Of a stretch of 64,000 nucleotides of DNA, positions 12,290 to 22,689 are shown in pieces. The translations under genes were made by a program, and so were the position numbers. The stretch's first letter is position 1. Each line of letters opens with the position of its first letter. Under the pieces are notes generated by a model. That model had not been told where the DNA came from and made no database searches. It was given only the letters and a program-made list of their open reading frames with translations. This stretch comes from Linnemannia elongata (Eukaryota; Mortierellomycota; Mortierellomycetes; Mortierellales; Mortierellaceae): the NCBI GenBank assembly GCA_036320915.1, contig JAXBDG010000002.1, positions 3,376,001 to 3,440,000 of the forward strand, written 5' to 3'.

Positions 12290-12697
12290 GGTGATTAGAG
12301 AAAGAGTGTGCGTGAAAGGGTTGTGGTCTTTTACGCGATGAAAAGTGGAAGTACTGAGAGGATGTGTTGAAGAGGAAAGGGGTGAGTGAGTAGGAGAATG
12401 TGTGCGTGAATGATTGTGTGTGAGGGAAAGAGTGAGAGAGGTAAGTGAGAGTGAAATGAGGGGAAGGTGAGAGAGCGCCGTTTTTCTATTTCAGCCTCAG
12501 GTCAGCCACAGAAAATGGTGGCAAAATCGAGGCAAGGCGCGTCCAGAACTCCCCCCTGTCAGTTTTCTTGGATGAAAAGAGTTCATTTTCGAGGCAACAA
12601 GAAAATTGGATACCCCACCTTCATTCCGGCAATGGCTCTTTTAAAGTTGACTTTAATTAAGAGTGGATAAGAAGAAACCGAGTTATGAATGCTACTC
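12290..12697. promoter_or_regulatory. KU80 upstream region
   Basis: This 408-bp gap lies between the KU80 start and the transporter 3' end, both on the minus strand. The part next to KU80 is CT/CA-rich on the coding strand. No gene seen. Confidence 0.5.
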
Positions 12698-15232
12698 TCA
12701 GTGGCCACCATGACCTCCCTTGGAGAAACTCTGGATCGTAACAACAAGTGTATAAAAGAACACCAAGAACCCAAACAGAATCAACGCAATATCGCTAATC
12801 TTCCTCCACAACGGCTGATTCGGAAACGCCTTCACATGGAACAGTGGCGGGAAAATAAACAACAACGGCGCACACGCAAAACTACCAATAAAACTAATCA
12901 CAATATCCAGCTTAAAATACCCGGCATAGGCCACCGCAGCAACCGCAAAATCAATCACGATCCGGATCACATTCTCTTTGATCATCCTCCTCTTGGTCCC
13001 CATGTCCTTGTTGCCGAGGATCGAGAAGCAAGCATGCTCCATGATACGGATGCATGGGAAGAGCATCAGCGGTGTGGTGAGGAAGATAGCGATGATGTAG
13101 AGGAGTTGGATCGCATTCTTGCCAGCTCGTTCACCGCCCGTGGAGTTGGGCAGGTCGTCGAGGACGATGGTTTGGACGTTTTCGCCGTAGGCTGCATAGC
13201 CGAGGGCTCCGAAACTGACGAGGAGGACACAAACGACGGACAGAACGATGGTCAGTGCGCGAGGGAACTGCTTGGGGTTGGCCATGCTGCTGCAGATCGG
13301 GATCACCATGCCAATACCCTCATACGAGAACACCGCTATCAGATTTCGATTGAAGTGTAAATCAATGTCAGAGCATGGTTCGAGCGGCTGCCATTTTGTT
13401 CACTTTCCAGCAATCGCAAGCATACAATCAATCGCATACCTGTGCCGATGAAGAGTCCAAAGTCCTTGCTGTTGAACAACTGGAGTGGAGTAGGCGATCC
13501 TTGGTGGATGACCAGCTGCTTGATGTCGTAGGCGTATAGGTAGATCAGACCGACGATAATACACAGATCGGCCACAACCGCGCTGAAACCCAACCGTCCA
13601 ATGTTGCGGATCAGAGTGAAAGGAATCAGGATCACAAAGAAAATGGCGATCCATACAATCCTGTTCAAGTGGGCGCCTCCCAAATTGTCAACCACCGCCG
13701 CGAACTGTTGGGCAAAGAAGATACAGTAACCGCTATGTAAACAGGGATGTATGAGTAAGACTGGATGTACAAGCGCAAAACACTCCAACAAGACACGGGC
13801 GTTATGATATCTTACCAGCAGAAACCAAACTGGGAGATGGCGATGGCGAAGAGAACGATGTACCGCATCCAGCGTCCATAGAACGCCTGTCCAATATCAC
13901 CATACGATCCAGGGTGCAGCTCACGACACTTGACAAGCAACAAGAATGAGTGCAGACACAAGACTGCAATCAGAGTCATGACCAGAGGCGCAAACAGAAT
14001 ACCGCCGTTCTTAAATGCGTTCGGCAAGAATAGAATGCCACTCGCGATAAACCTAATTCAAAAGCAAGAAAAAACAATAACCGTTAGAAATATATGCAAA
14101 AAAGAACTGTGCAGTGCAAGATGGATAAATAAAAATACAAGGAGACTCACGTTTTGAACAGCATGCCGACAGCTTTGCCAAAGGAGATCAACTCATCCGG
14201 CTCCTCAATCACCATCTCATCATCATCAATCGGTTGGCCCGGATGATACACCTTCCTGTTACTATGTAGCGTCTCCGAAAGACTCTTCCTCCTCTTGTCC
14301 GCATCCTTGGGCACCACAATCGACCGCCTCGGGATCGAGTGAAAGTTCTCGCCCGCAAAATGGTCCATCTCGTACATGTTGAAGAGCCCCAAGAAGTGAA
14401 TAAACGACTTTGTGGGCAAATGTGGGGCCGGTTCTCCGCGGGCTGCCGCATCGGCTTGCATGAAATGACGTCGGAATCCGCCGGGGGCTTTGATGTTGGC
14501 GATGTCCGGGTCGTCGCTGGTTGGTGCTGCGTGGTAAGTCTGGGAGCGACCTCCTAGCATCTGCCGGCGCTGCTCCTTTTCGTGCCATTTGTAGACGTCG
14601 TTGGAGACATCTGCGCCGAGTAGGTTGAAGTGGGACGATGCCGCAGCAGCAGGCTCTTCCTTCATCAATCCTGTGGCATCATCGAGTGGACCACCGCTGG
14701 CCCCATTGCTCATGGGATCTGAGGGTGCGGCAAGGGTGGTCGAGGTTGCAAATGAGGCCAAAGACTGTCGATTTGCAGCAGCACGCGCTATATCGCTGCC
14801 TACGTCGTCCATGGAGTTGCGTTGCACAGGGTTGAGTGGCGAGGCAAGATTGTGAACCGTCGAAGGAGTTGGAGGAACGACGGGCGAAGGCATAACCGTG
14901 GCCTCGGGGATTGTGGGAGTGACAGCAAGGTGTTGTCCTACGATGGCGTGAAGTCGTTCGTCATCCTGGATGGCGGGTTTGGTATTGATGGTCAGCCCTT
15001 CATGAGTGGGCCGGGCCAGAAGGCGCTTGGTGGACTTTGAGCGAGCGAGACTCTCGGCCTCGGTCAGCTCGTTCGTGTCAGTCGTGTCGGCTGCATCGGT
15101 TGTTGTTGTGGTGGTGGTGTTGGTCATCGACTGAGCTGAGGCTGAGTCGATTGGGGTGGAATTTGTTGAAGCTATGCGGGTGCCTTCACCATGGTCTGTG
15201 GGTGATAGTAGGCCAAGTGGACGACTCTCCAT
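12698..15232 (-). CDS. AAAP-family amino-acid transporter (vacuolar Avt3/4 or SLC36 type)
   Basis: Multi-pass amino-acid/proton transporter, probably in the vacuolar membrane. Four minus-strand exons: 15232-14151, 14052-13816, 13732-13440, 13335-12698; 749 residues. Residues 1-345 are a long Ser/Thr/Pro-rich cytosolic N-terminus without membrane segments. The transporter core then begins with GKAVGMLFKTFIASGILFLPNAFKNGG, the typical unwound first helix of the family, followed by about ten further hydrophobic helices, including SQFGFC, WIAIFFVILIPFTLIRNI, ADLCIIVGLIYLYAYDI, a YEGIGMVIPI segment and a VLSVVCVLLVSFGALGYAAYGENVQT segment. The C-terminus ends SKGGHGGH. The long N-terminal extension is typical of fungal Avt3/Avt4 proteins; the substrate is not decided by sequence. 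Confidence 0.93.
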
Positions 15233-15637
15233 AGCTAACTATGTGATAGTAGTAAATACTGACTGTGTATGTCCTCTGTGTTGGATTTTAGGATGTGAAT
15301 AGGGAGCAAAATTAATCAATGGAAGAGTGTTGTGAGGTAGAGTAAACAGGCAGACAAGGAAAGGAAGAAGAGGAGCTGCCAGGGAGAAAGGGGGAGAAGA
15401 CAAAGACGTGAGGGGTCACTCAACTCTATGACTATGACGATCTGTTGTTTTTTTTGTCTTCACTCAACTTCGGTTAGGGTGCGCCGTCATTTGCCCACCA
15501 GGTTGCATTTTTTTTTTTCGCGCCTTTTTTTTTCTCAATATGTCTCACTCCATCATTTACCGTACAAGATTTTAGAATCTGCGTCTGGCATTGTTGACAT
15601 TGGTACTAGTGTACACTGGGATACAATGGCGTCAAGG
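15233..15637. promoter_or_regulatory. Transporter upstream region
   Basis: This 405-bp gap between the transporter start and the S41 gene stop (both minus strand) holds no gene. It contains short T runs near 15450 and 15510-15535. Confidence 0.5.
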
Positions 15638-18600
15638 CTACACAGTCTCAGGTAGTCCAGTAACATCGCTACTGCCTCGACTAGATGATTTACCCCACAG
15701 TGCATCCCGAGCATCCTCCCAGATAGCTCCAATCGAATGAACATTATGGTCCGTGTAATCGATCCGATGATCCGCAGGGATGAAACTGTACTCGTGCCAC
15801 TGCTCCCTCGCCTTCCATGCCGGCTCATACAAATCGTTCACCCCATCCGTCTTCAGCTTGAATATCACGAGTTCTGGACCCGTGTTGTAGATCTGACGCC
15901 ACGTTAGTCTCAGTCGACCCTTTTGTGCAAAAGTCAACGGGTAGAAGGTATCATAGTCGCCGTCTTCGTCGGTAGTCGTTGTATCTTCCTCTGACTGTCG
16001 ACCCGCTCGCTCACCATCAACCTCATCCTCATCGTCATCCTCTTGGCTCCTGACTTTGTTCATCGCCGCAAAAGCAGCCTGGAACTTTCTACGACGCCCA
16101 CCATCCTCTAGCTTGTGAACCTCTTCCGCAGACATCATCCCACTCCGGACATCATGCATCTCTGAAAAAAGCAGTGCGTCGTCCACGACCTGGAGCCCTG
16201 GGAACGTCGAGAATGACATGGGTCCTCCTTGCTGCGCCGTCGTCCTGCCTCCCACTACAACCGTGGGCACTCCAAACTTTGTATGCATCATGTTTGAAAT
16301 CAACGCACAGCTCGATCCACAGTACCCATCCGTCAGGATCGCCAGGTTCTCGGGGTCCCAGGGTCGGTAAGGGGTATCATCATCGTTGCCCTCTGCTGCG
16401 GTTCCATATGACGAAGAGGCGCGCTTTCGTCGACTCTCCTCAACAGGATTATACGCGAGAGTATACTTGTCCGCTATAGCGCACCGATCCGACAGATAGT
16501 CTGAGAAGGTTAGGTTTCGGTGTGGGTGAGTTGTAGGTTTCAAAAAATAGCCACCCTGGAGGGCGGCAACGGGTGATTCACCATAGGAGCTGATGAAATG
16601 GTCCATTCCCATGGCACCCGCAGTCATCATTTGGATCGAGAGAGGAGACAGACGGATGTTGGTGACGAGACGAGGTCGTTCTGGGAAGAAGATCTGCACC
16701 ATGGTCACCCCTAGACAAACATATCCTCCAGTGTTGTGGCCCAGATCGAGGATCAGGTTCTCGGCCTTGGGTCTCAACACGTTGATGGCTTGGAGGAGTG
16801 AGCCTGCCCAGGCTGGGTGGACGCGGGAGTAGGCTTCGCCGTGGATCGTCGAACTCTCAGTCCGAACTGTAATCACGCCCGTCTTTCCGTCGTCCAGCAT
16901 TACTAGTGTAGATTGTTAAGAAAGTTGAAAACTGGTTAGCCTATGCATAAAATGATAAGAATACAGGGGAAAATAATACAACTAATGCTGTTCACGTACA
17001 GGCAGATATGCCGTGTTTGCCTTGATAAAGCTCCTTGAAGGGCAAAGCACCCATAGCTCGACTCATTTCGCTGACACGTCCTCCATAGTCATCATAGAAC
17101 TTGACAACAGGCAACCGCTCAGATGAGATCATATCCAACTTGGACACAATCTCGTCCACATGCTTCGAAAGATCCTCTTCCGAGCTCACCAGTGGTAGAG
17201 TTGGAGTTGCAGAGCCATCCTTTACTGGAGGGTGAAACTCATGTGGTGGAAAGTCAGGTAAGGGGCTAGCAATCTTGGAATCCGAAGGACTAGGCACAAG
17301 AGTGGAACTTTGTATAAGCAACTCCCTCAAAGACGACTTGAGTTCCGAGATATCCTTCTTCTCAGCATCCTCTTGCTTCTCCTTCTCGATCTTTGACCTG
17401 TCCCGACTTTGACCCTCATCATCATCCTCAGCTCCATAGAGATCCGCAGCATCCTTGATACAGTTGCTTGTAAAGTACGACTCGGCGTTTGTAAAGGGCT
17501 TAGACTGCTCATGGGTGTAAAAGCCAACCCATTTGACATCCAGTCTGAAGTTCCTCTTGGAGGGGCATCGGAACGAGAAGCTCAAGGATTTTTCGGTGGG
17601 GAGGGTGAACCGCTCGCTAAACTTGCCAGGAAGGAAAAAGTCTACCGTTCCTGAACGGTATTGAGGAGCCGCGAGTGCAGCATTGAACCTGTGCAAGATA
17701 AAAGCAAGGTTGGTGTTTAGTGGTTAGACCAACATGTCTTCAATAGCTCTTGGCAGCCTGTATAACAAACAATAATGAAGAGACATACCGGACATTTTCG
17801 TCCTTGGACATGGAGATATAGCGGTCAGCCCAGTCCTGGATATAGTCGACTGCGTCTCGACCATCGATTGCCAAGACATCACAGTTCAGAATATCCTCCT
17901 GGACGCCGTTCTGGTACGCGAAATAAGGCGCCACGGAATGAACCTTGATAACGGGCTTGCCATCGCGTACGACATGGCTCATAAAGAATCCATGCTGGAA
18001 CCGGAACGCGCGGAAACAGTCGGCATCATACGACAAATGTCCATCGCGTGCTTTGAGTAGGATTCTAGAGATGCCGTCATGGAACTCACGGTCGGTCATC
18101 ATTATGTGGGCTCTACCCCATGCTCGTTGAGCCCCAAGTATCTCTGTAATGTCATCATCATCGTCATCGTCCTCTGGTCCATCCTGCTGCTGCTCCTCGC
18201 CCAAACCCTTCTTATCCGCCTCCAGCTCATCATCGTCATCCCCCACTGCTTGTTTGTCATTCGTGCCGGTAGCAGGGACTTTACTCTGTTCGAACCAAGC
18301 ATCAATCTCCTTGATGAGCTCGACTGGCTGGAAGCTCAAATGCTGCACCGATTCGTCTCTGGGTGGTTGAGCAGCCAGGTCCTCAAAGACATAAAAGTTC
18401 GAGATCAGACTCTTGACAGTGTCGACCGTGTCCTTACGCACCTCTACTGGAAACCCAAAGTCGGAGTCGAGACAGGCTTTGATCAGATCGTACGATATGG
18501 CCCCCCCTCCCAAACTACCTCGTACTCTTGCACAAGGGTCTTGATTGACATCATGACGAGGTGCTGTACCTCCTCCTCCTCCATCAGAATTGGGTGGCTT

Positions 18601-19062
18601 CCTGGTCTGATTTCGAGGGGGATTGGTAGAGTTGAGCCACTGTTGTGTCTTGGCGATACGGTCATCTACAAGGGAGCTTCCTCGAAAGTCGCTTGTTGCT
18701 GACTGTGATGGCGCTTCCTTATCACTCGAGTTGACATCGTTGTTCTTTTTGTTGATGGTGCTATCAATGATCTTCATGCTGTTGTTGGCATCGCCGTCAG
18801 ACTGGGTGTTTTGCCGGGCTGGTTTGTTGTCAGGACTGCGGTAGACTGGTGCGTGGCCTAAAGGGTCCATGATCAAGTCCGGCGAGAAATCCACCACTCC
18901 CAACGCGACTGCTGCTGCCTCAGCTCCGGTTGCTGGCTCGGCCCCAGATCTAGACTTGGAGTTGGACTGGCTGCCGACATCCTGTGCGTTGGCTACGACG
19001 TGAAGAAGCGCCAGGGCGTTCGAGAGGCATAAAAGTGGCCCTGAGATTGTTGACCATCGCAT
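15638..19062 (-). CDS. Large secreted S41-family peptidase homologue (UstP-like)
   Basis: Predicted secreted or vacuole-lumen protein related to fungal S41 serine peptidases of the CPAF/UstP type. Three exons: 19062-17789, 17688-17000, 16902-15638; 1075 residues. Start chosen at 19062 because it gives a clean signal peptide (MRWSTISGPLLCLSNALALL..VANA|QD); the frame stays open upstream to 19215. Residues 60-180 are low-complexity and polar. The C-terminal half has LILDLGHNTGGY (the S41 DLRxNxGG-like strand) and DGYCGSSCALISNMM near residue 850, where the nucleophile Ser is expected. Long acidic insertions (DDDDDDDI; QEDDDEDEVDGE) interrupt the fold. Compared with bacterial tail-specific peptidases no PDZ domain is obvious. 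Whether the catalytic Lys/Glu are present was not established. UstP belongs to a RiPP cluster, but no RiPP genes are seen here. Confidence 0.85.
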
Positions 19063-19531
19063 CAGAAGGTGAGGGTGATATGAAGGAAGGCGGAATAGCT
19101 TGCAAGATAGAAAAGAGGGGGTGTGAGTGAACAAGCAAAAGGAGGTATGAGTGATTGAAGAGAAGAAGAGAAAAAAGGGTTGCAAGAAAATGAACCATCG
19201 ATAGTGAACTAGCATTCTGTGAGTGGACTCGCCCCTTGTTCAAGCTTTCACTATGGCACATCTTTCACGTTTACACACCCCCTTCTTTCACTTCCTTCCC
19301 CTCTATTCCTATCGAAGGCAGTTTTCCTGACCTTGAAAGTTCCTTTCACCTGAACAGAAAGAGCACCCGCCGAGAAACAACAAGACAAACAGGAAAAATG
19401 ACACACGAACGAAAAAAGGGCACTGTTGTATCTCTCGAGAATGAATGAAGAAAGAAATGGGTTCACTCATCCTTTATTCACAAGCAAGTGGAAAGTTTTT
19501 GGTTATTTTTGTCAGTCGAATTCAACCCTGT
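19063..19531. other. S41 gene upstream region and eL6 3' flank
   Basis: This 469-bp gap holds no gene. It contains the S41 gene promoter and, on the minus strand, an AATAAA signal for eL6 at 19473-19478. Confidence 0.5.
19473..19478 (-). terminator. AATAAA poly(A) signal of eL6
   Basis: A canonical AATAAA hexamer on the minus strand lies 54 nt downstream of the eL6 stop codon, a normal spacing for a fungal mRNA 3' end. Confidence 0.55.
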
Positions 19532-21026
19532 TTAGAACTGGAGAGCGTGGGGAGCCTGGCCCTTGGAGAGAGAGAACTTGGCGGACAAGTACTGGCGGAG
19601 GTGCTCGACCTTGTTGACAGCCTCAAGGATGACCTTGTCGGTGGCCTTCTGGAGAGCGACCTTGTTCTCGGCAAGGGGCTCCTTCTTCTTCTCACCCTCG
19701 AAGAAAGCCTCCTCAGTGGCGGCCTTCTTGGTAGCCTTGGGGCGGGCGAAGTAGGCATCGTTCAACTGAGCATCGATCTATTATATATTCCATCAAAGGC
19801 ATTTGTCCTTTGATTAGTATCCAAGTTGAATTCATAGCTTATTTCCTGATAGAGCAAAAAACAAAAAAGTTGCCAGCCTTCGTGTTCGTACCTTGGAGGC
19901 ATCAAGCTCAACCTTGGTGGAGGTGGCAATGACGTAAGCCTGGTTGACGCGCTTGAGGGGGACGCCGTTGACCTTGAAGGGGCCGGAGACGAGCAAAAGG
20001 CCAGACTCGAGCTGCTTCAAGAAGACAACGCGCTTGCCGCGGTAGCGACCGGCCAAGAGGATGAGGACGGTACCGGGGACGATGGTGTTGCGGAGCTTGG
20101 CAACACCGGCGTGCTTGCGGTTCTTCTTGGGGAGAGCGACATCCTCAGCGGCGTAGAAGCGGGGGGCCTTGGCAGCGGCAATGACGCGGGAACCACCGTT
20201 CTTGGCGCCCTTGACCTCAACGGTCTTGTTGGCGGCAGCGGGGCAGACGGCAACGGCACCAGCGGGCTTGCGCTTGTACAAGGCACGCTTGGCAATGACC
20301 TGCGAGCGGCTGTACTTGTTGACTCCGACGGTGAGGAGAGAGTTACGGGGCTAATTAAGAGCAGCGATATGTCGAAGGTTTCCAGTTAATATCTTTGCCA
20401 TGGCCACTATTGCTGATGTTGCTGTTCCTATGAAGGGGTCGTGTGTAGGCTGCTCTACGGTAGTTGTGGGTGTTGAGGACGAGGATCTGGTATCCTGTCG
20501 CCTGATCTGTCCAATATGCTCTCGTGCATATTTTCCCGTCTCACTGCGAATACAAGGTTGATGTTGTATCTGCTGTACCCGTTGCCCCTGCTTGCGGCAA
20601 ACAGTGCCTTGGGGTTTCCAGATGACTTGTTGTAATGAACTCCTTGCAAGGACACACTGATCGCCCTTTTTTAGGCGCATCTCATAGGCACTGTAGGTCA
20701 TCACTCCCACTGCCCTCCATCGTGCTTTTCCTAGTTGTAACTTCCTGATGGTTCGGTGGCGGGCAGTTGGGAAACAGGTGAACGCTTGTTGGCGAAAACT
20801 CTGCGTGACAGAAGTAAAGTAGTTGTGTTGTAGAGAAACAGCTTTAGCAGGACGTTTGCGTCCGGACTAAGCCGTCGTAGTGTCGTTGGCGTCGTAAAAT
20901 AGGGCTGGTGTTCTGCTATCTCAGACTGATCCTGTTCTTCCCGTTGAGTGCTTATGCTGCGAGTTCCTGCTTCTGTAAAGTCACCAAGACGAAAAGGCTG
21001 TTCCTGCAGCATACCTTGTGAACCAT
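19532..21026 (-). CDS. RPL6: 60S ribosomal protein eL6
   Basis: Structural protein of the large ribosomal subunit. Three minus-strand exons: 21026-21015 (12 nt: Met-Val-His-Lys), 20350-19892, 19777-19532; 238 residues, between yeast (176) and human (288). Family landmarks: [18 protein letters not shown] and YKRKP at the N-terminus, as in animal and plant eL6; [54 protein letters not shown]; and the C-terminal [13 protein letters not shown]. The main exons are certain. The 12-nt first exon is inferred from phase, an ATG followed by AAG|GTATGC, and the short N-terminus expected. It makes intron 1 664 nt long. A further 58-nt 5'-UTR intron is possible (21093-21036; donor GAG|GTATAA, branch CTAAC, acceptor AATTAG). 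Confidence 0.93.
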
Positions 21027-22689
21027 TTCTGATATCTAATTGAGCAACAATTGTAAAGACAGAAGCAGGAAGAGGTTAGGGTCTGGATTATACCTCGGTA
21101 TTGTTGAAACTCCTAGTCCGCCAAAAGTCCGTGTTAACAGCGGCCCTCCTGGACAGTTCTGCCTTCCGTTGGTTGGTCCCGTTGTTACAAAATACAGAAA
21201 CTGTCGCTAGGAGGTTGTGTGCAGTTGTTGCGGTCGAGATCAGAGTGATTGCTAGCACTTATCGTTTTGATGTAAGTGTAGTCACTTTTTTTTTGCCTCT
21301 AGTTGCTTGATGGTGAAGTTTGCTGCTGGGTGATGCTTTTGTTCATCCATGTCTCCTGCGCTGTTTCTGGTCGTAGGGTATTTTTTCTGAGGTCGTTTAA
21401 CAGAGTTCATGCATAGATGTAAGTGCCATCTTATGTGCAAAACAAGAGAACAGCGAAAAAGTCGGGTTCCCGGTATCGATTGGCATAAGTGGAGTTTTTA
21501 TGCCGATTCCTCCTGGTTGATGGGTGATAATGATGGTGTCTGTGAGGGATCGATGGTATCCGTCTATATGGATGCGGCAATGGATGAATGTGGCCATCTA
21601 CGATGTGCCATCCTTTCCCCCTTGTATATGGTGCTGGTATGGGTGTCTCCAATTACATTTAGAAGTACGAAAGAAGGATTCAAAGTCACCCAAGCCAGCA
21701 AATGATTAATAGCAGCGGGTTTCGGATCTGGAGAGTCAAATAGAGGTCATGTGACTGATTTTTAACACCTTCGCCGTAAATCATTTTTCACAGCTTTTGA
21801 ACATAAAGGGTACTTTTGCTTCTGTTGAACAATAAGGGAGAAGCAGTCGACAGTCAATGGCACCGACAAAGAAGCAATTGAGGCGGGTCAAGAAAGTATT
21901 CGAACAAAGAAAAGCCATCCTTCCCAATTGCTTTTTCTCACGCACCCAGTTGTCGGCCCTTGTTGGTTCAGTTACTCCTGAAAGGAAAATACAAGGACAA
22001 GGAAGGAGAAGGAGTCAAGCAAACCACAATCACATCAAAAGGAACGAAAAAGAGGAGGCAGCATGACAAGCAGGCAAGTAAGTCATTTACAATGGCATCT
22101 GAGGTTGCCACTTTGATTGTCGGTTATATGAAAAGGTTTCTTTGTTTGTTGTGTCTATTACTGTCAGTTGTTATCACCCCTATTGCTGTTGATGATGATG
22201 ACAATATTGTTGTACGACCAAGCGCGTTGTTTTTCCCGTGTCTCGCCTGCATCTATCTATCTGACAGAGAGAGAGAGACGGAAGTCGATTTTTCCTTTGT
22301 TCCTGAGTTCAAAAGGTCTCGCCCTCCCTCTCCTAACTCTCGTCCACTCTTTGCATATATTTTTTTTTGTCTTTTGTTTTTTTTTCCTTTTTTTATTTTT
22401 TCTTCCTTCCTCTTCACACCACCTACACTTCTCTTCCCTTCTCCACTTTTCTGCCTCCATTTTCCCCTCACACTTTCACTCTCCATTAACGACACTATCC
22501 TTTACCACCATCCTTCTTACACATCCTACCTACCTTCACCTCACCCCCATACCCCTACCATACAAGTTCTTCCGTTTTCCTATCCTACCCTCAACCAACC
22601 TTCAAACTCTCAACAACACAAAGTGTACTACCACCCAACTTTCCCTTTTTGACACCCAACCTCCCGGCTAAAAAAAGAGCAAAACAAAA
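21027..22689. other. Intergenic region between eL6 and the single-pass membrane protein gene
   Basis: No gene is assigned with confidence. It must hold the eL6 promoter (minus) and that of the 22690 gene (plus). It contains a HomolD-like box (21750-21757), an unassigned 69-codon plus-strand frame from ATG 21857 to 22066, and a long C/T-rich leader (about 22320-22650) before the plus-strand gene. On the minus strand a frame of about 55 codons without ATG runs to the possible 5'-UTR donor at 21094. Confidence 0.5.
21750..21757 (-). promoter_or_regulatory. HomolD-type ribosomal-protein promoter box (CAGTCACA)
   Basis: An exact CAGTCACA lies on the minus strand 724 bp upstream of the eL6 ATG. 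In fission yeast CAGTCACA (HomolD) acts as the TATA equivalent of ribosomal-protein genes. The distance would require a long or spliced 5' leader, so assignment to eL6 is tentative; the inverted box also faces the 21857 plus-strand frame. Confidence 0.35.

Noticed and set aside
18079..18702. Plus-strand 207-codon frame inside the S41 gene
   Set aside because: It is antisense to a well-supported coding exon and has no features of its own.
20641..20705. GTGATGA box C-like motif in eL6 intron 1 (minus strand), possible C/D snoRNA
   Set aside because: No CTGA box D follows within a suitable distance, and no terminal stem was seen.
21073..21083. Telobox (ACCCTAA) as an eL6 promoter element
   Set aside because: It more likely serves as the CTAAC branch site of a 58-nt 5'-UTR intron; the two readings cannot be separated without 5'-end data.
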